Shown here piece by piece: positions 15,325 to 25,115 of a DNA stretch of 64,000 nt. The first letter of the stretch is position 1. Each line of letters starts with the position of its first letter. Both the position numbers and the translations under genes were made by a program. The DNA is taken from positions 86,208-150,207 of the forward strand of contig NZ_BBYA01000003.1 in the NCBI RefSeq assembly GCF_001050275.1, read 5' to 3'. This DNA comes from Leptolinea tardivitalis. Lineage in GTDB: Bacteria; Chloroflexota; Anaerolineae; Anaerolineales; Anaerolineaceae. The notes below the pieces were generated by a model. It was given only the letters and a program-made list of their open reading frames with translations, was not told the DNA's origin and ran no database searches.

Positions 15325-16257
15325 ATGCCAGATGGTAGTTCGCATGGATTGGATGCCCCGGCAGCCCGTCAGGCTGTGGTGGGATGCTGGCTGCGAAATG
15401 ACCTGACTCGTGCTGCCGCCCTGGCCCGCCGTTGGACGTCGGATGAACCCGGCAATCTGGAAGCCTGGATTGTGCTGGCGGAAACCTGCACCCGTCAACG
15501 GTATGCTGAAGAAGCCTTGCTGGCTCTGCAAAAAGCCGCTGAAATAAATGGCAACCACCCGTTATTCTGGCGGGCATTATGCCTGTCTGCTCTGCAGGCG
15601 GGGGCTTTCTACACAGCGCACGGCGCTGTGGCCGCCGCCCGTTATACCGCCATCCGGCCGGAGATGCTGGCCGAAATGGAGAAATGGTTGCGGGAAAGCG
15701 GTCTGGTGGACACGCGCGGAAATTTCCTGCGGCCGGCTGCCAGCGAAGACGGCTGGCAGGACCTGGTCCCCCGATTGTGGCAGCTGAATCGTGAAGATAT
15801 CCGGTTATGCTGGGGAAGCCTGCGAGGCCGTATACTGGTCTATCCGTTGGATTACGCCGCCCCGGCGGCCGCTTTTGCAGCCGGTGAAGGACCGGATGCC
15901 TGGTTTCGGTTCCCGGCGGTCATCGAGAAACTCTCACGCACATATGAAACCACTTTTTTACACGTGGTTCCCCCGCCCGAAATCTTCAATCCCTTCCAGG
16001 CATATTTCCTTCAGGCGGCATTGCACCTGTGCGGTTTTTTCCCGTTGCAGATTTCTTCGCAAAAATGGATCAGTCAGACACCGGTGGGGGCACTGGAAAT
16101 CCATGTGTTTGGCAGTCGTCATTTTTGCAGCATTGAAAATGATGCCCTGGTGGCTTTCCTGTGTTCCTTCCTGCCGCATGTATTCAATGGGCGCATCACA
16201 TTGACCGGTCCCAATACTGACCTGGAAGCTGCGCTACCCTGGCTGACCCGGATATAA
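15325..16257 (+). CDS. TPR-containing protein of unknown function
   Basis: 310 residues from the ATG at 15325, preceded by GGGAGGA at 15310-15316. Residues about 15-95 contain tetratricopeptide-like helices (WLRNDLTRAAALARRW, EAWIVLAETCTRQRYAEEALLALQKAAEI). The remainder is a globular domain I do not recognise, ending in strands such as FNGRITLTGPN. There is no signal peptide or membrane segment. It is the last gene of the DNA-repair operon, 4 nt after the ATL stop. Whether it joins that pathway is unknown. Confidence 0.7.
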   Translation: MPDGSSHGLDAPAARQAVVGCWLRNDLTRAAALARRWTSDEPGNLEAWIVLAETCTRQRYAEEALLALQKAAEINGNHPLFWRALCLSALQAGAFYTAHGAVAAARYTAIRPEMLAEMEKWLRESGLVDTRGNFLRPAASEDGWQDLVPRLWQLNREDIRLCWGSLRGRILVYPLDYAAPAAAFAAGEGPDAWFRFPAVIEKLSRTYETTFLHVVPPPEIFNPFQAYFLQAALHLCGFFPLQISSQKWISQTPVGALEIHVFGSRHFCSIENDALVAFLCSFLPHVFNGRITLTGPNTDLEAALPWLTRI

Positions 16258-16319
16258 CCGGCCCACAGAATACCAGAATCAGGGTGTGTTAGAATCTCCA
16301 TCCTCTAAGGTTGAAGACT

Positions 16320-18587
16320 ATGAAAACCAATAAAATCTTATTATGCTTTATGCTGGTTCTTACAGCCTGTACTCAGGCTGTATCACAAACGACACCCACA
16401 CCCTCTATTCCTACATCGACACCTACGCCGGGTCTCCCAACGCCCATCGTGCAAACCACGCGGCAGCCGGAAGTTGAAGCGGCGGTCAGAGCTTATCTGG
16501 ATGCCTGGAAATCATTTGATCATGCAGCCATGTACACATTGATCTCCAAAGAGGCACAGGCAGGTACCTCGGCGGATGATTTCACCAAACTGTATGCCGA
16601 TACAGAAAATGCCCTTACATTGATGTCTGTTGATTATTCCATTGGCGCCACCAGTGCACGAAAAGGTGAATCTTCCGCTGGTGTCCGGTTGACGTATAAA
16701 ACCAACCTGTTCGGTGAATTTGTCCGTGATGAGACGTTCAACCTGTTGTTGGAAGATGGACAGTGGAAAGTCAAATGGCATGATGGTCTGATCATGCCTG
16801 AGATGGGTGGAGGAAACCGGCTGCGGGTTGAGTACACTATCCCTGAACGGGCCAATATTTATGACAGCACCGGAGTGCCCCTGGCCGCACCTACCAAAGT
16901 GGTGGCGCTGGGCATCATCCCCGGAAAAATAAACCAGTTTACTGAAGAAGCCCAGAATACCCTGCTTTCCACACTGACAGGGAAAAAATGGGAAGATATT
17001 TATAATGCTTACCAGGGGGCGGCAGCAGACTGGTATATACCCATTGGCGAAGCCACTGTGGAAAGTGTGGAGAGTAATAAAGCTCAATTGAAAGCTTTTC
17101 CCGCCATTGTCGCTTCTACGTTTGATACCCGTTACGCGTATACAACCCGCGGGCTTTATTATGACCGTGGTATTGCCCCGCAGGTTGTAGGGTATGTGCA
17201 GGCTATTCCCAGTGACCAGTTGGCGTTCTACAAACGGCAGGGTTATCAGGGAAATGAAATGGTTGGAGTCGCCGGACTGGAAAAGTCACAGGAAAAATAC
17301 CTGGCAGGTTCTCACGGAGCGTCGCTTACTCTGATCAATGCCCAGGGACAGGCAATATCCCGTCTTGCCCAGGTGGAATCCCAACCGGCGCAAAACATCA
17401 CCACCACACTGAATTCCGATCTGCAAATCAAATTGCAGCGATCCTTCCAGAATTTTAAGGGCGCCATTGTGGTGTTGGAGCGTGATACCGGCCGGGTGAT
17501 TGCCATGGTTTCTTCACCGGGTTATGACCAGAACCGATTTATGGCAACCAATCCGAATAATGAAAACGGTGTACTGCTGAATGACTTGTTGAAAAATGCA
17601 GACCAACCGCTGCTCAATCGTGCTGCACAGAGCAGTTATCCGCTCGGTTCTGTATTCAAAATCATCACTATGGCGGCAGCCCTGGAAACGGGTGTTTTTA
17701 CCAACGATTCCACCTATGACTGCCAGTCTGATTTCCGTGAATTACCCGATGTGGTGCTGGATGACTGGACGAAAGCCAAAGGATACCCACCCAGCGGTGT
17801 GTTGAACCTTTCCGGCGGGCTGATCCGCTCTTGCAATCCGTGGTTCTACCATATTGGTCTAGAACTTTACCGGCAGGGATATAACCGGGCCGTTTCTGAT
17901 ATGGCCCGCGCCTTTGGACTGGGCAGTGCCACAGGTATTGGACAAATTGCGGAGGATGCCGGGAATATCCCTGATCCACAAAGCGAAGGCGATGCCGCCC
18001 AACTGGCCATCGGGCAGGGTGCCACACTGGTCACCCCGTTGCAGGTAGCCCGGTTTATCGCAGCTGTAGGCAATGGCGGCACCCTTTACAAACCGTCACT
18101 TATTGAAAAGATTACTCTTCCAGACGGAACCCCCACGTATACATTCCAGCCAGAAAGCACCGGAACATTACCGGTCAGCCCGGAACACTTGAAGACCATT
18201 CAGGAAGCCATGAAAGGGGTGATTTACAGCAAGAAACCGCTGGGAACCGCCCGCAAAGCACTGGCGGCGCTGCCGTATGCTCTGGCAGGAAAGACCGGCA
18301 CTGCCACCACCTCTGATGGTAACCCCCATGCCTGGTTTGGTGGTTATACGGATAATGACAATAACGCCAAACCGAATATTGCTGTGGCCATCATTATGGA
18401 AAATGGCGGAGAAGGTTCTGAAGTAGGTGCGCCCCTTTTTGACCGTGTGGTCAGCCTGTATTTTAGCGATGGTCAGAGCGCCGGCGATCTGTTGCCGTGG
18501 GAATCTCGCGTGTACAAACTGGCGGATAACACCGCCACTCCCACCCCAACGATGACGCCGACCGTTACTAAGACACCGGCACCATAA
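16320..18587 (+). CDS. Penicillin-binding transpeptidase with MecA-like N-terminus (lipoprotein)
   Basis: 755 residues from the ATG at 16320; an in-frame TTG at 16311 is less likely. Lipobox LTAC at the N-terminus is followed by a Thr/Pro linker, an NTF2-like domain (about 45-155) as in MecA, and a dimerisation domain starting LRVEYTIPERANIYD. The transpeptidase domain has SVFK (S-x-x-K), SCN (S-x-N) and KTGTA (K-T-G) motifs. It cross-links peptidoglycan outside the membrane. The C-terminus is another Thr/Pro-rich tail. Such enzymes are often class B PBPs for elongation or with low beta-lactam affinity. Confidence 0.92.
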   Translation: MKTNKILLCFMLVLTACTQAVSQTTPTPSIPTSTPTPGLPTPIVQTTRQPEVEAAVRAYLDAWKSFDHAAMYTLISKEAQAGTSADDFTKLYADTENALTLMSVDYSIGATSARKGESSAGVRLTYKTNLFGEFVRDETFNLLLEDGQWKVKWHDGLIMPEMGGGNRLRVEYTIPERANIYDSTGVPLAAPTKVVALGIIPGKINQFTEEAQNTLLSTLTGKKWEDIYNAYQGAAADWYIPIGEATVESVESNKAQLKAFPAIVASTFDTRYAYTTRGLYYDRGIAPQVVGYVQAIPSDQLAFYKRQGYQGNEMVGVAGLEKSQEKYLAGSHGASLTLINAQGQAISRLAQVESQPAQNITTTLNSDLQIKLQRSFQNFKGAIVVLERDTGRVIAMVSSPGYDQNRFMATNPNNENGVLLNDLLKNADQPLLNRAAQSSYPLGSVFKIITMAAALETGVFTNDSTYDCQSDFRELPDVVLDDWTKAKGYPPSGVLNLSGGLIRSCNPWFYHIGLELYRQGYNRAVSDMARAFGLGSATGIGQIAEDAGNIPDPQSEGDAAQLAIGQGATLVTPLQVARFIAAVGNGGTLYKPSLIEKITLPDGTPTYTFQPESTGTLPVSPEHLKTIQEAMKGVIYSKKPLGTARKALAALPYALAGKTGTATTSDGNPHAWFGGYTDNDNNAKPNIAVAIIMENGGEGSEVGAPLFDRVVSLYFSDGQSAGDLLPWESRVYKLADNTATPTPTMTPTVTKTPAP

Positions 18588-18609
18588 ACCAGACTGTTCG
18601 ATCGAGCAG

Positions 18610-19131
18610 ATGGAACTTACGTTTTTACCACTGGGACTGCCGGGACACATCTTCCGCAGTCCCATGCCGTTTGGGTATTATGATCCAACCGGCCAGGTGT
18701 ATCAGGCCTATCATGCAAATGAGATTAATACTGTGGTGATGCTGGTGCCTGATGCCGAATGCTGGATTTATGCCGGGCAGAACCTTCGTCTCAGGTATGA
18801 ACAGGATGGGCTGGGTGTGATCCACCTTCCCATGAAGGATTATCAGGGTATTGAGCTGCCACGGTTGGTTGCTGCCGTCGATAAAGCCCTGGCACTGGCA
18901 GCGAAAGGGCAAAACCTGGCCGTTCATTGCCATGCCGGTTTGGGACGTACCGGCCTGTTTGCCGCCTGCCTGGCACGCCGTCAGCTTGGCCTTTCAGCGG
19001 ATGAGGCCATCCGCTGGATCCGCGATCTGGTGCCGGGTTCCGTTGAGTCAGACGAGCAGGAGCGGGTCATCCGAAGATTCCCTTCGAAGAAACCTTCCCG
19101 GGCTGGGAGAAAAAATGATGACCAAAGATGA
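18610..19131 (+). CDS. Dual-specificity/tyrosine protein phosphatase
   Basis: 173 residues with the P-loop signature HCHAGLGRTG (HCx5R) in the second half and a candidate general acid Asp in HLPMKDYQGIELP. The domain layout matches small DSP/CDKN3-like phosphatases, which remove phosphate from Tyr or Ser/Thr. The N-terminal part starts with hydrophobic residues but no signal peptide. The last 17 nt overlap the next gene. Confidence 0.85.
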   Translation: MELTFLPLGLPGHIFRSPMPFGYYDPTGQVYQAYHANEINTVVMLVPDAECWIYAGQNLRLRYEQDGLGVIHLPMKDYQGIELPRLVAAVDKALALAAKGQNLAVHCHAGLGRTGLFAACLARRQLGLSADEAIRWIRDLVPGSVESDEQERVIRRFPSKKPSRAGRKNDDQR

Positions 19132-19615
19132 GATTGAGGCGGCCGTCAGAAAGGAATATGACCTTTGGGTTGACCTGATTTCGCGGATGGGTATGTTTGG
19201 AGTGGAGAAACCGATTTCACCATCGAATCTCTCCTTTAAAGATGAGCTGGCTCACCTGCGAACCTGGCAGGAAATCACCATTGTCCGTTTGGAAGCGGGA
19301 TGGCAGAACAAAGAACCGGTTTTACCCTCATGGGCAGAGAAATATAACAATGATTCTGATGAAGAGCTGGACAGGATCAATGCCTGGATTTTTGCTCAAA
19401 ATAAAAGTCGGTCGTATGAAGATATCTATCGCGGTTGGAATGATGGATGTCAAAAAGTTATTAGTATGGTTGGAAAGATACCTGAAAGTAATTTCTTTAG
19501 ATTGTCCCAATTTCCCTGGCTGGATGGATATTCATTGCAGGATGTTGTAACCTGGTCGTTGGCACATTATGAAGAACACCGTGAATCAATTGAAGAACGG
19601 TTGAAAATCCAGTGA
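19115..19615 (+). CDS. ClbS/DfsB-type DinB-like four-helix protein
   Basis: 166 residues. MMTKDEIEAAVRKEYDLWVDLISRM opens a helical bundle, with conserved-looking DELAHLRTWQEITIVRLEAGW and a C-terminal VVTWSLAHYEEHRESI helix supplying His residues, as in the ClbS/DfsB (DUF1706) branch of DinB-like proteins. ClbS itself protects against the genotoxin colibactin, but most members have no known function. GGGAG lies 5 nt upstream of the chosen ATG, within the phosphatase gene. Confidence 0.75.
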   Translation: MMTKDEIEAAVRKEYDLWVDLISRMGMFGVEKPISPSNLSFKDELAHLRTWQEITIVRLEAGWQNKEPVLPSWAEKYNNDSDEELDRINAWIFAQNKSRSYEDIYRGWNDGCQKVISMVGKIPESNFFRLSQFPWLDGYSLQDVVTWSLAHYEEHRESIEERLKIQ

Positions 19616-19651
19616 AAATAAGCAGGATCTCTGCTCATTGCATAATAAATA

Positions 19652-20521
19652 CTACATATAAAACTTCAGGCAATCTTCCCGTAATACTCCGGGGACGACT
19701 TCAATTTGAACAGGCGATTGCGCGATGATCTCAGCCGAATCCACCAGGATGCGTTCCCGACCTGGAGCGGCTGTCTCTTTTATGGATGCTCCATAAACCA
19801 GTGTGGTGATATTGGCCCAAACCGCCAGTGACGAACACATCGGGCAGGGTTCACAGGTGGACACCAACACGGCTCCGCACAGGTTGGCGTCTCCCAGAAT
19901 CCGGCAGGCCTGCCGGATGGCGTTCACCTCGGCATGCAGGCTAGGGTCTTTTTCTGTTCCGGCCGTATCATGCGCCGCTGCCAGTACTTTTCCACCAAAC
20001 CAAAGGATGGCACCATACCCTTTATTACCTTCCTGTCGGGAAACCTGTGCTTCTGAAATGGCCAGGCGCATAGCCTTTTCAAAATCAAACCGGATGATGC
20101 TTTCACGGCAGATGGCCGCATGTGGACGGATCTCTTCATAACTGCGAACGAAACGCAGCTCTGGATCCATCTGCGAGATGAATACCTGGGTTGATTTTTC
20201 ATAAGCCTTACGGCACACCCGGCGGGTATCCAGATTTAATTGCTGGCAGGCGGTCAGGGTCGGGCAGGGATTTTGTGAAGCCCATGTGATTTCCTCTTCC
20301 GATTCAGAGAGGATCGGAAGGTCATTTTTATCCAGCCCCATATAATCGAAGAACAGGGTTTCAAAAGCCTTCCGCGGCGTGATCGGCCTGTCCTTTTTCA
20401 GCTGTTCATGGTCAGACCACCATTTCAACCGTTTTTCCGTGACGGCTTTTTCAATCTCTCGCAACGATTTTGATTGCAATCGCTCTAATTGTTTCGTCAC
20501 CTGCGTTTGAAAAGTGTCCAT
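19652..20521 (-). CDS. Cytidine/guanine-type deaminase with Cys-containing N-terminal domain
   Basis: 289 residues. The C-terminal half is a CDA-fold zinc deaminase with HAEVNAI and CEPCPMC metal motifs. The N-terminal ~135 residues form an extra domain containing NPCPTLTAC, RRVCRKAYEK and a later Cys (HAAICRESI), conserved-looking positions that could bind a metal or cofactor. The deaminated substrate (guanine, nucleoside or pterin-like) cannot be fixed from sequence. It lies 7 nt downstream of the methyltransferase gene, in one minus-strand operon with gatB. Confidence 0.8.
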   Translation of the reverse strand: MDTFQTQVTKQLERLQSKSLREIEKAVTEKRLKWWSDHEQLKKDRPITPRKAFETLFFDYMGLDKNDLPILSESEEEITWASQNPCPTLTACQQLNLDTRRVCRKAYEKSTQVFISQMDPELRFVRSYEEIRPHAAICRESIIRFDFEKAMRLAISEAQVSRQEGNKGYGAILWFGGKVLAAAHDTAGTEKDPSLHAEVNAIRQACRILGDANLCGAVLVSTCEPCPMCSSLAVWANITTLVYGASIKETAAPGRERILVDSAEIIAQSPVQIEVVPGVLREDCLKFYM

Positions 20522-20528
20522 GATTGTT

Positions 20529-21092
20529 TTAAGTTTTTCTAAAGATAAAACTTGTCATGTCACCGGTGTACCAGGTTCTTTGATGGGTGGACGATATTTC
20601 CTCCAATCCATTTTCAGCAGCCTGCATTTTTGCCCACTCTGGTGAATATCCGCCACGTGAGTCAGGTTCTCTCAAAATGATCAGTCCACCAGGAGCTAAT
20701 TTGCAGCATAGAGTCTGAAAAACCCTGGAGCGTTCTTCAGGGGGAATATCATGCAGAACGAAATGAATAAAAACAATCTGCTGAGATTCGTCTGAAACAG
20801 GGACATCCCAAATAGCCCCCTGTAAAAGAGTTACCTTCGAGACTTCATCTACAACCTTACGGGTAACATCCAACCAGCGAGATGAGATATCAACGCAAGT
20901 CAGATGACCCTGTTGTGATATTTTCTTTGACAACATCCGGCTGCAAACACCAGATCCCGAACCGAATTCCAGAATATTCTCATTACCCTTAATGGGTAAT
21001 GAGTCAATATACTCCTTATAAAAATCAGTAATAAAACTTCCCAGAAATCGGGTAATAAAGATCCTGAAATTGGTTGGTTCGAAAGTGGACAT
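20529..21092 (-). CDS. Class I SAM-dependent methyltransferase
   Basis: 187 residues with motif I ILEFGSGSGVCSRML, the acidic residue in LTCVDISSRWL, and IVFIHFVLHDIPPEERS. The substrate is unknown. It is 15 nt downstream of gatB and 7 nt upstream of the deaminase gene on the same strand. Confidence 0.85.
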   Translation of the reverse strand: MSTFEPTNFRIFITRFLGSFITDFYKEYIDSLPIKGNENILEFGSGSGVCSRMLSKKISQQGHLTCVDISSRWLDVTRKVVDEVSKVTLLQGAIWDVPVSDESQQIVFIHFVLHDIPPEERSRVFQTLCCKLAPGGLIILREPDSRGGYSPEWAKMQAAENGLEEISSTHQRTWYTGDMTSFIFRKT

Positions 21093-21107
21093 TCTTGTTC
21101 AAAAAGC

Positions 21108-22556
21108 TTATTTTTTCAATTGTCGGGCCAGCTCTTCGCGGACAACCTGTGGATTGGCTTTTCCACCGGCCATGCGCATCACCTGACCGAAGAACCAGTT
21201 AGCCACAGTCTCTTTACCGTTGCGATAACTTTCCAGTTCACCGGGATTATCCTGAATGGCTTTGGCCACCAGAGCGGCAATCTGACCTGGATCGGAAGTT
21301 TGCTGCAATCCTTTTTCCTTGATGATCTCACCGGCCGAACCGCCTTTTTCCAGCAGAGTGGCCAGAATTACCTTTGCTGTAGCGGCGTTAACCTCCCCTT
21401 TGGTCAGGCGAATGAGTAGATCTGCCAGAATGGCCGGGGTGACACGCAGAGATTCGAAGGCTTCTCCTGTGCGGTTCAGGTAGGCATATACTTCACCCAG
21501 AATCCAGGCAGCCACTGTTTTCCCGGGGACGTCTTTTGCCGCTGCAAGAGTATTCTCAAAATACTGCGCCACTGTAATATCGGCGGCCAGCAGAGTGGCA
21601 TCGGCGGCGGTTAGATTGAAATTGTTCTGGTAGCGTTGAGCTCGAGCACGCGGTAGTTCCGGTAGTGTGGATTGCACCCGGTGAACCCAGTCTGCATCAA
21701 CCACCAGCGGCGGCAGGTCTGGTTCGGGGAAGTAGCGGTAGTCATGGGCATCTTCTTTGCTGCGTTGAGTATACGTGCAGTTATTGGTGTCATCCCAACC
21801 CATGGTTTCCTGCGAAACGGTTCCCCCGCTTTCCATGATTTTGATCTGGCGGTCGATCTCATACGCCAGACCGCGTTCCATAGCCCGGAAGCTGTTAAGG
21901 TTCTTGATTTCCACCCGGTTGTTCAGCACATCGGTTCCGGCCTCACGGACGGAAACATTGGCTTCAAACCGGATGACGCCTTTTTCCATATCTCCAGAAT
22001 TGACGCCCAGTGCGCGCAAAATACCACGCAGAGTGGTGGCATACGCCCGGGCTTCTTCTATCGAGTGGATGTCTGGTTCAGTGACAATCTCCAGAAGGGG
22101 AACACCGCAGCGATTAAGGTCAACCAGAGAATAATTCTCCGTGTCGGTAACCACATGGGTCAATTTACCGGTGTCTTCTTCCAGATGGGCGCGGCGGATG
22201 CGAATGGCTTTTTCACCCTTAGATGTATCCACTACAAGCAGTCCATCGGAAGCAATGGGGTGTTCATACTGGGAAATTTGATACCCTTTTGGAAGATCGG
22301 GGTAAAAATAATTTTTACGGTCAAACAGACTGGTGTTATTAATGGTGCAACCCAGAGCCAGACCGACGCGCATGGCATATTCCACCGCCTGCCGATTCAC
22401 CACCGGTAGAACACCGGGCATACCGGCACATACCGGGCAGACAGTGGTATTGGGTTCCGCCTGGGTGGAATCGACCACCCGGCACGAGCAGAACATTTTG
22501 GTATTTGTTGCCAATTCGGCATGTACTTCTAGTCCAATAACAATTTCGTATTCCAT
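21108..22556 (-). CDS. gatB: Aspartyl/glutamyl-tRNA amidotransferase subunit B
   Basis: 482 residues from ATG 22556, chosen over the TTG at 22565 because AGGAA is correctly spaced only for the ATG. The GatB hallmarks [24 protein letters not shown] and the [18 protein letters not shown] block are present, and the C-terminal tail has the tRNA-binding YqeY-like region. With GatA and GatC (25.7-27.5 kb) it converts Glu-tRNA-Gln and Asp-tRNA-Asn to the amides. The separation from gatCA by three to four genes is unremarkable. Confidence 0.96.
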   Translation of the reverse strand: MEYEIVIGLEVHAELATNTKMFCSCRVVDSTQAEPNTTVCPVCAGMPGVLPVVNRQAVEYAMRVGLALGCTINNTSLFDRKNYFYPDLPKGYQISQYEHPIASDGLLVVDTSKGEKAIRIRRAHLEEDTGKLTHVVTDTENYSLVDLNRCGVPLLEIVTEPDIHSIEEARAYATTLRGILRALGVNSGDMEKGVIRFEANVSVREAGTDVLNNRVEIKNLNSFRAMERGLAYEIDRQIKIMESGGTVSQETMGWDDTNNCTYTQRSKEDAHDYRYFPEPDLPPLVVDADWVHRVQSTLPELPRARAQRYQNNFNLTAADATLLAADITVAQYFENTLAAAKDVPGKTVAAWILGEVYAYLNRTGEAFESLRVTPAILADLLIRLTKGEVNAATAKVILATLLEKGGSAGEIIKEKGLQQTSDPGQIAALVAKAIQDNPGELESYRNGKETVANWFFGQVMRMAGGKANPQVVREELARQLKK

Positions 22557-22579
22557 GCGTGTCAATTTCCTGTCTGGTA

Positions 22580-23758
22580 TTATCCAAGCCGGCGCATGAA
22601 TTTCTCCATGCGTTCAAGAGCCTGTTCAATTTTTTCATAAGCAGTGGCATAACTGGCGCGGCAGTAGCCCTCACCTCCGGCCCCGAAGGCTGTTCCGGGA
22701 ACCATGGCCACACGTTCTTCGGAGAGAAGCCGGTTGGCAAATGTATCTTCGTCCATACCAGATATTGATACATTCGGGAAGGCATAGAATGCTCCGTGCG
22801 GTTCGACAGTTTTCAACCCGAGCTGATTAAACCCACTCACGATCAACTGGCGGCGGCGGTCATATTCGTGAACCATGTCCTGTACATAGGTTTCGGCTTT
22901 AAGAAGGGCTTCTGTGGCGGCATCCTGCGCGGTGGTGGGCGCTGACATGATGGTGTATTGGTGAACACGCAGCATGCCTGTCAGGATTTCTTCCGGTGCG
23001 CAGGCGAAACCGATACGCCAGCCGGTCATGGCGTAATCTTTGGAAAAACCACCCAGAAGAATAGTCCGTTCCCGCATTCCAGGAAGGGAGGGGAAACAAA
23101 CATGTTTTACCCCGTAAACCAGGCGGTCATAAATTTCATCAGACATGACGATGAGATCATGCTTTTCGGCCAGTTTGCCGATTTCGATAAGCGTTTCGCG
23201 GCTGGCCACAGCGCCTGTGGGATTGTTAGGAAAACCCAGCAGAATGGCCTTTGTGCGTGGGGTGATGGCGGCAGCGATGGCCGCCGGTTTCAGGTCAAAG
23301 TTATCTTCCGCTTTGAGCGGCACTTCCACCGGCACACCACCCGCCAGCAGCACTTCACTCTGATAAGCGACAAAGCAGGGGGTGGGAATGATAACTTCAT
23401 CACCCGGGTTAAGTATGGCGGTGCAAGCCAGATATAGGGCTTCGGAGCCGCCTACTGAAATTAAGACCTCTTTTTCTGGATGATAGGAAACTCCATAGAG
23501 ATTTTCCCATTTCTGTGTCAGTGCTTTGCGTAATTCAATCTTGCCTGAATTGGAGGTGTAATGAGTCTCACCAGCATGCAGCGACCTCACTCCAGCTTCG
23601 AGGATGGGTAATGGTGTGGTGAAATCAGGCTCGCCAATGCCGAGCGAGATCACATCTTTCATGGTGGCAACAATATCAAAAAATTTTCGAATGCCAGAGG
23701 GTTTAAGGTTGGCTACGCGGGTACTTAAATAGGATTTACTTGTCTGAGTTGTTTCCAT
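22580..23758 (-). CDS. PLP-dependent class I/II aminotransferase
   Basis: 392 residues of fold-type I. NNPTG lies at 178-182, the pyridoxal Lys is K240 in [15 protein letters not shown], and [10 protein letters not shown] supplies the Asp and Tyr that bind the cofactor. It resembles aspartate/aromatic (PatA-like) aminotransferases. It lies 23 nt upstream of gatB, and its start overlaps the end of a small gene. Confidence 0.9.
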   Translation of the reverse strand: METTQTSKSYLSTRVANLKPSGIRKFFDIVATMKDVISLGIGEPDFTTPLPILEAGVRSLHAGETHYTSNSGKIELRKALTQKWENLYGVSYHPEKEVLISVGGSEALYLACTAILNPGDEVIIPTPCFVAYQSEVLLAGGVPVEVPLKAEDNFDLKPAAIAAAITPRTKAILLGFPNNPTGAVASRETLIEIGKLAEKHDLIVMSDEIYDRLVYGVKHVCFPSLPGMRERTILLGGFSKDYAMTGWRIGFACAPEEILTGMLRVHQYTIMSAPTTAQDAATEALLKAETYVQDMVHEYDRRRQLIVSGFNQLGLKTVEPHGAFYAFPNVSISGMDEDTFANRLLSEERVAMVPGTAFGAGGEGYCRASYATAYEKIEQALERMEKFMRRLG

Positions 23759-23975
23759 GTTGTATCGTCCACACCTGTTCTATTTCGTCATATGCAAGAT
23801 TGAATTGATTTTGATCCTGGTCGAGAATGATATATTCGTAACCCTGCGGAGTGCGAGTCTCGCAAACAATTCTCAAAACCTCATGCTGTTGGTTGTTAAG
23901 GATGAAACGAAGGGGTCTTTCAGGGTACCGCTGACTGGCCAGGCATTCAACCCTGGTCTCTATTCCATAGCCCAG
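23736..23975 (-). CDS. Small conserved-looking protein overlapping both neighbours
   Basis: About 79 codons fill the apparent gap between the nucleotidyltransferase and aminotransferase genes. The product has a well-formed composition (ETRVECLASQRYPERPLRF, then ILDQDQNQF and [12 protein letters not shown]) and resembles small beta-rich proteins of unknown function. There is no in-frame ATG. AGGAGA lies 6 nt before a CTG (23975), the most likely start. An ATA overlapping the upstream stop is the alternative. The 3' end overlaps the aminotransferase start by 23 nt, suggesting translational coupling along the operon. Confidence 0.65.
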   Translation of the reverse strand: MGYGIETRVECLASQRYPERPLRFILNNQQHEVLRIVCETRTPQGYEYIILDQDQNQFNLAYDEIEQVWTIQHGNNSDK

Positions 23976-24973
23976 GATGAATCTCCTAAATTTAATCTGG
24001 CTGCCTGGCCTTGCAGTTGAACATGCCGCCCAAGCAGCGAATCTTCAAGAACCATTTGTTGAATTTGTGTACCTTTTTCAACAATCGAGTTCTTCAAAAT
24101 GACATTGCGTACCTGGCAATTGGCATCCATTGACACGTTTGGACCAATGACAGAATTCTCCACAATGGCAGATGGATGAATAAAAACAGGAGGGATGATA
24201 CACAGACCATCCCGCTTGCGGGCGTCTGATGTGTTGTCGTGACCATGTTCAAGTAGATACTGGTTGGTTTCCAACAGGGATTGGGGTGTACCGGCGTCAA
24301 GCCAGATGTCCAAACGGCTTGGACGGATCTTTGCACCTTTTTCCAGCAAAATATTGATGGCATCTGCCAGAAAATATTCGCCCTTAAGCATAATGCTGCG
24401 GTTCATCTGTTCCTTGATTGCTGCGATTAAATCTTCACCGCGCTTGAAATAGTAGAACCCGACGAGTGCCAGATTGTTAGACATTTCCTGCGGTTTTTCC
24501 ACCAGATGATGCACCCAATCTTGATCATTGACCTCGGCTACACCGAACCGGCGTGGATCGGGAACAGGTTTTACCCAGGCGGCTCCATCAATTTGATCAT
24601 CTGCCAGCACGTCGAAATTTGTTTCGATGAGCGTGTCGGAAAAAGTCATCAACATCGGACCATGAAGATACTCCCTGGCCAGGTACATGGCGTCTGATTG
24701 ACCGCGCATATGTTCCTGCACAACATAATTGACTGTTTTTTCCGGGTGAGTAACTTCCATGTATTCCTGAACCTGTTCCAACTGGTTCGGACCGACAATC
24801 AATACATATTCAGGAGAATATTTTTCAGGAAGCGGTGTGAATTGTTCCAGAACATAATCAAGGACTGTTTTACCAGCCAGACCGATCAGGGGTTTCGGCT
24901 TGCTATACGTATGCGGGCGCATTCGCGTCCCAAGACCGGCCATAGGTATGACGATTTTTATGGTTGTCGACAA
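23960..24973 (-). CDS. Sugar-1-phosphate nucleotidyltransferase
   Basis: 337 residues. The N-terminal nucleotide-binding signature is PMAGLGTRMRPHTYSKPKPL. It is followed by the TFSDTLIETNFD acidic site and a C-terminal left-handed beta-helix-like tail (VENSVIGPNVSMDANCQVRN, NSIVEKGTQI). It activates a hexose-1-phosphate, probably with dTTP or UTP, for polysaccharide synthesis. The start is a TTG preceded by GGGAGAAG. Confidence 0.88.
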   Translation of the reverse strand: MSTTIKIVIPMAGLGTRMRPHTYSKPKPLIGLAGKTVLDYVLEQFTPLPEKYSPEYVLIVGPNQLEQVQEYMEVTHPEKTVNYVVQEHMRGQSDAMYLAREYLHGPMLMTFSDTLIETNFDVLADDQIDGAAWVKPVPDPRRFGVAEVNDQDWVHHLVEKPQEMSNNLALVGFYYFKRGEDLIAAIKEQMNRSIMLKGEYFLADAINILLEKGAKIRPSRLDIWLDAGTPQSLLETNQYLLEHGHDNTSDARKRDGLCIIPPVFIHPSAIVENSVIGPNVSMDANCQVRNVILKNSIVEKGTQIQQMVLEDSLLGRHVQLQGQAARLNLGDSSWAME

Positions 24974-25115
24974 GTCTCTTCTCCCAGGTAGGTTTAAATG
25001 ATTTTATCACTGCTTTCCCTTGCGTTCCTGCCTGGAAAAAGGAATGATTGTATTGAGATTTCTTTTGAAATATGATGATGTTACCTGATATTAAAACCGA
25101 AAGGAGAAAAATAAC

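Noticed and set aside
21672..22409. 245-codon plus-strand frame opposite gatB
   Set aside because: Antisense shadow of an essential, well-matched gene.
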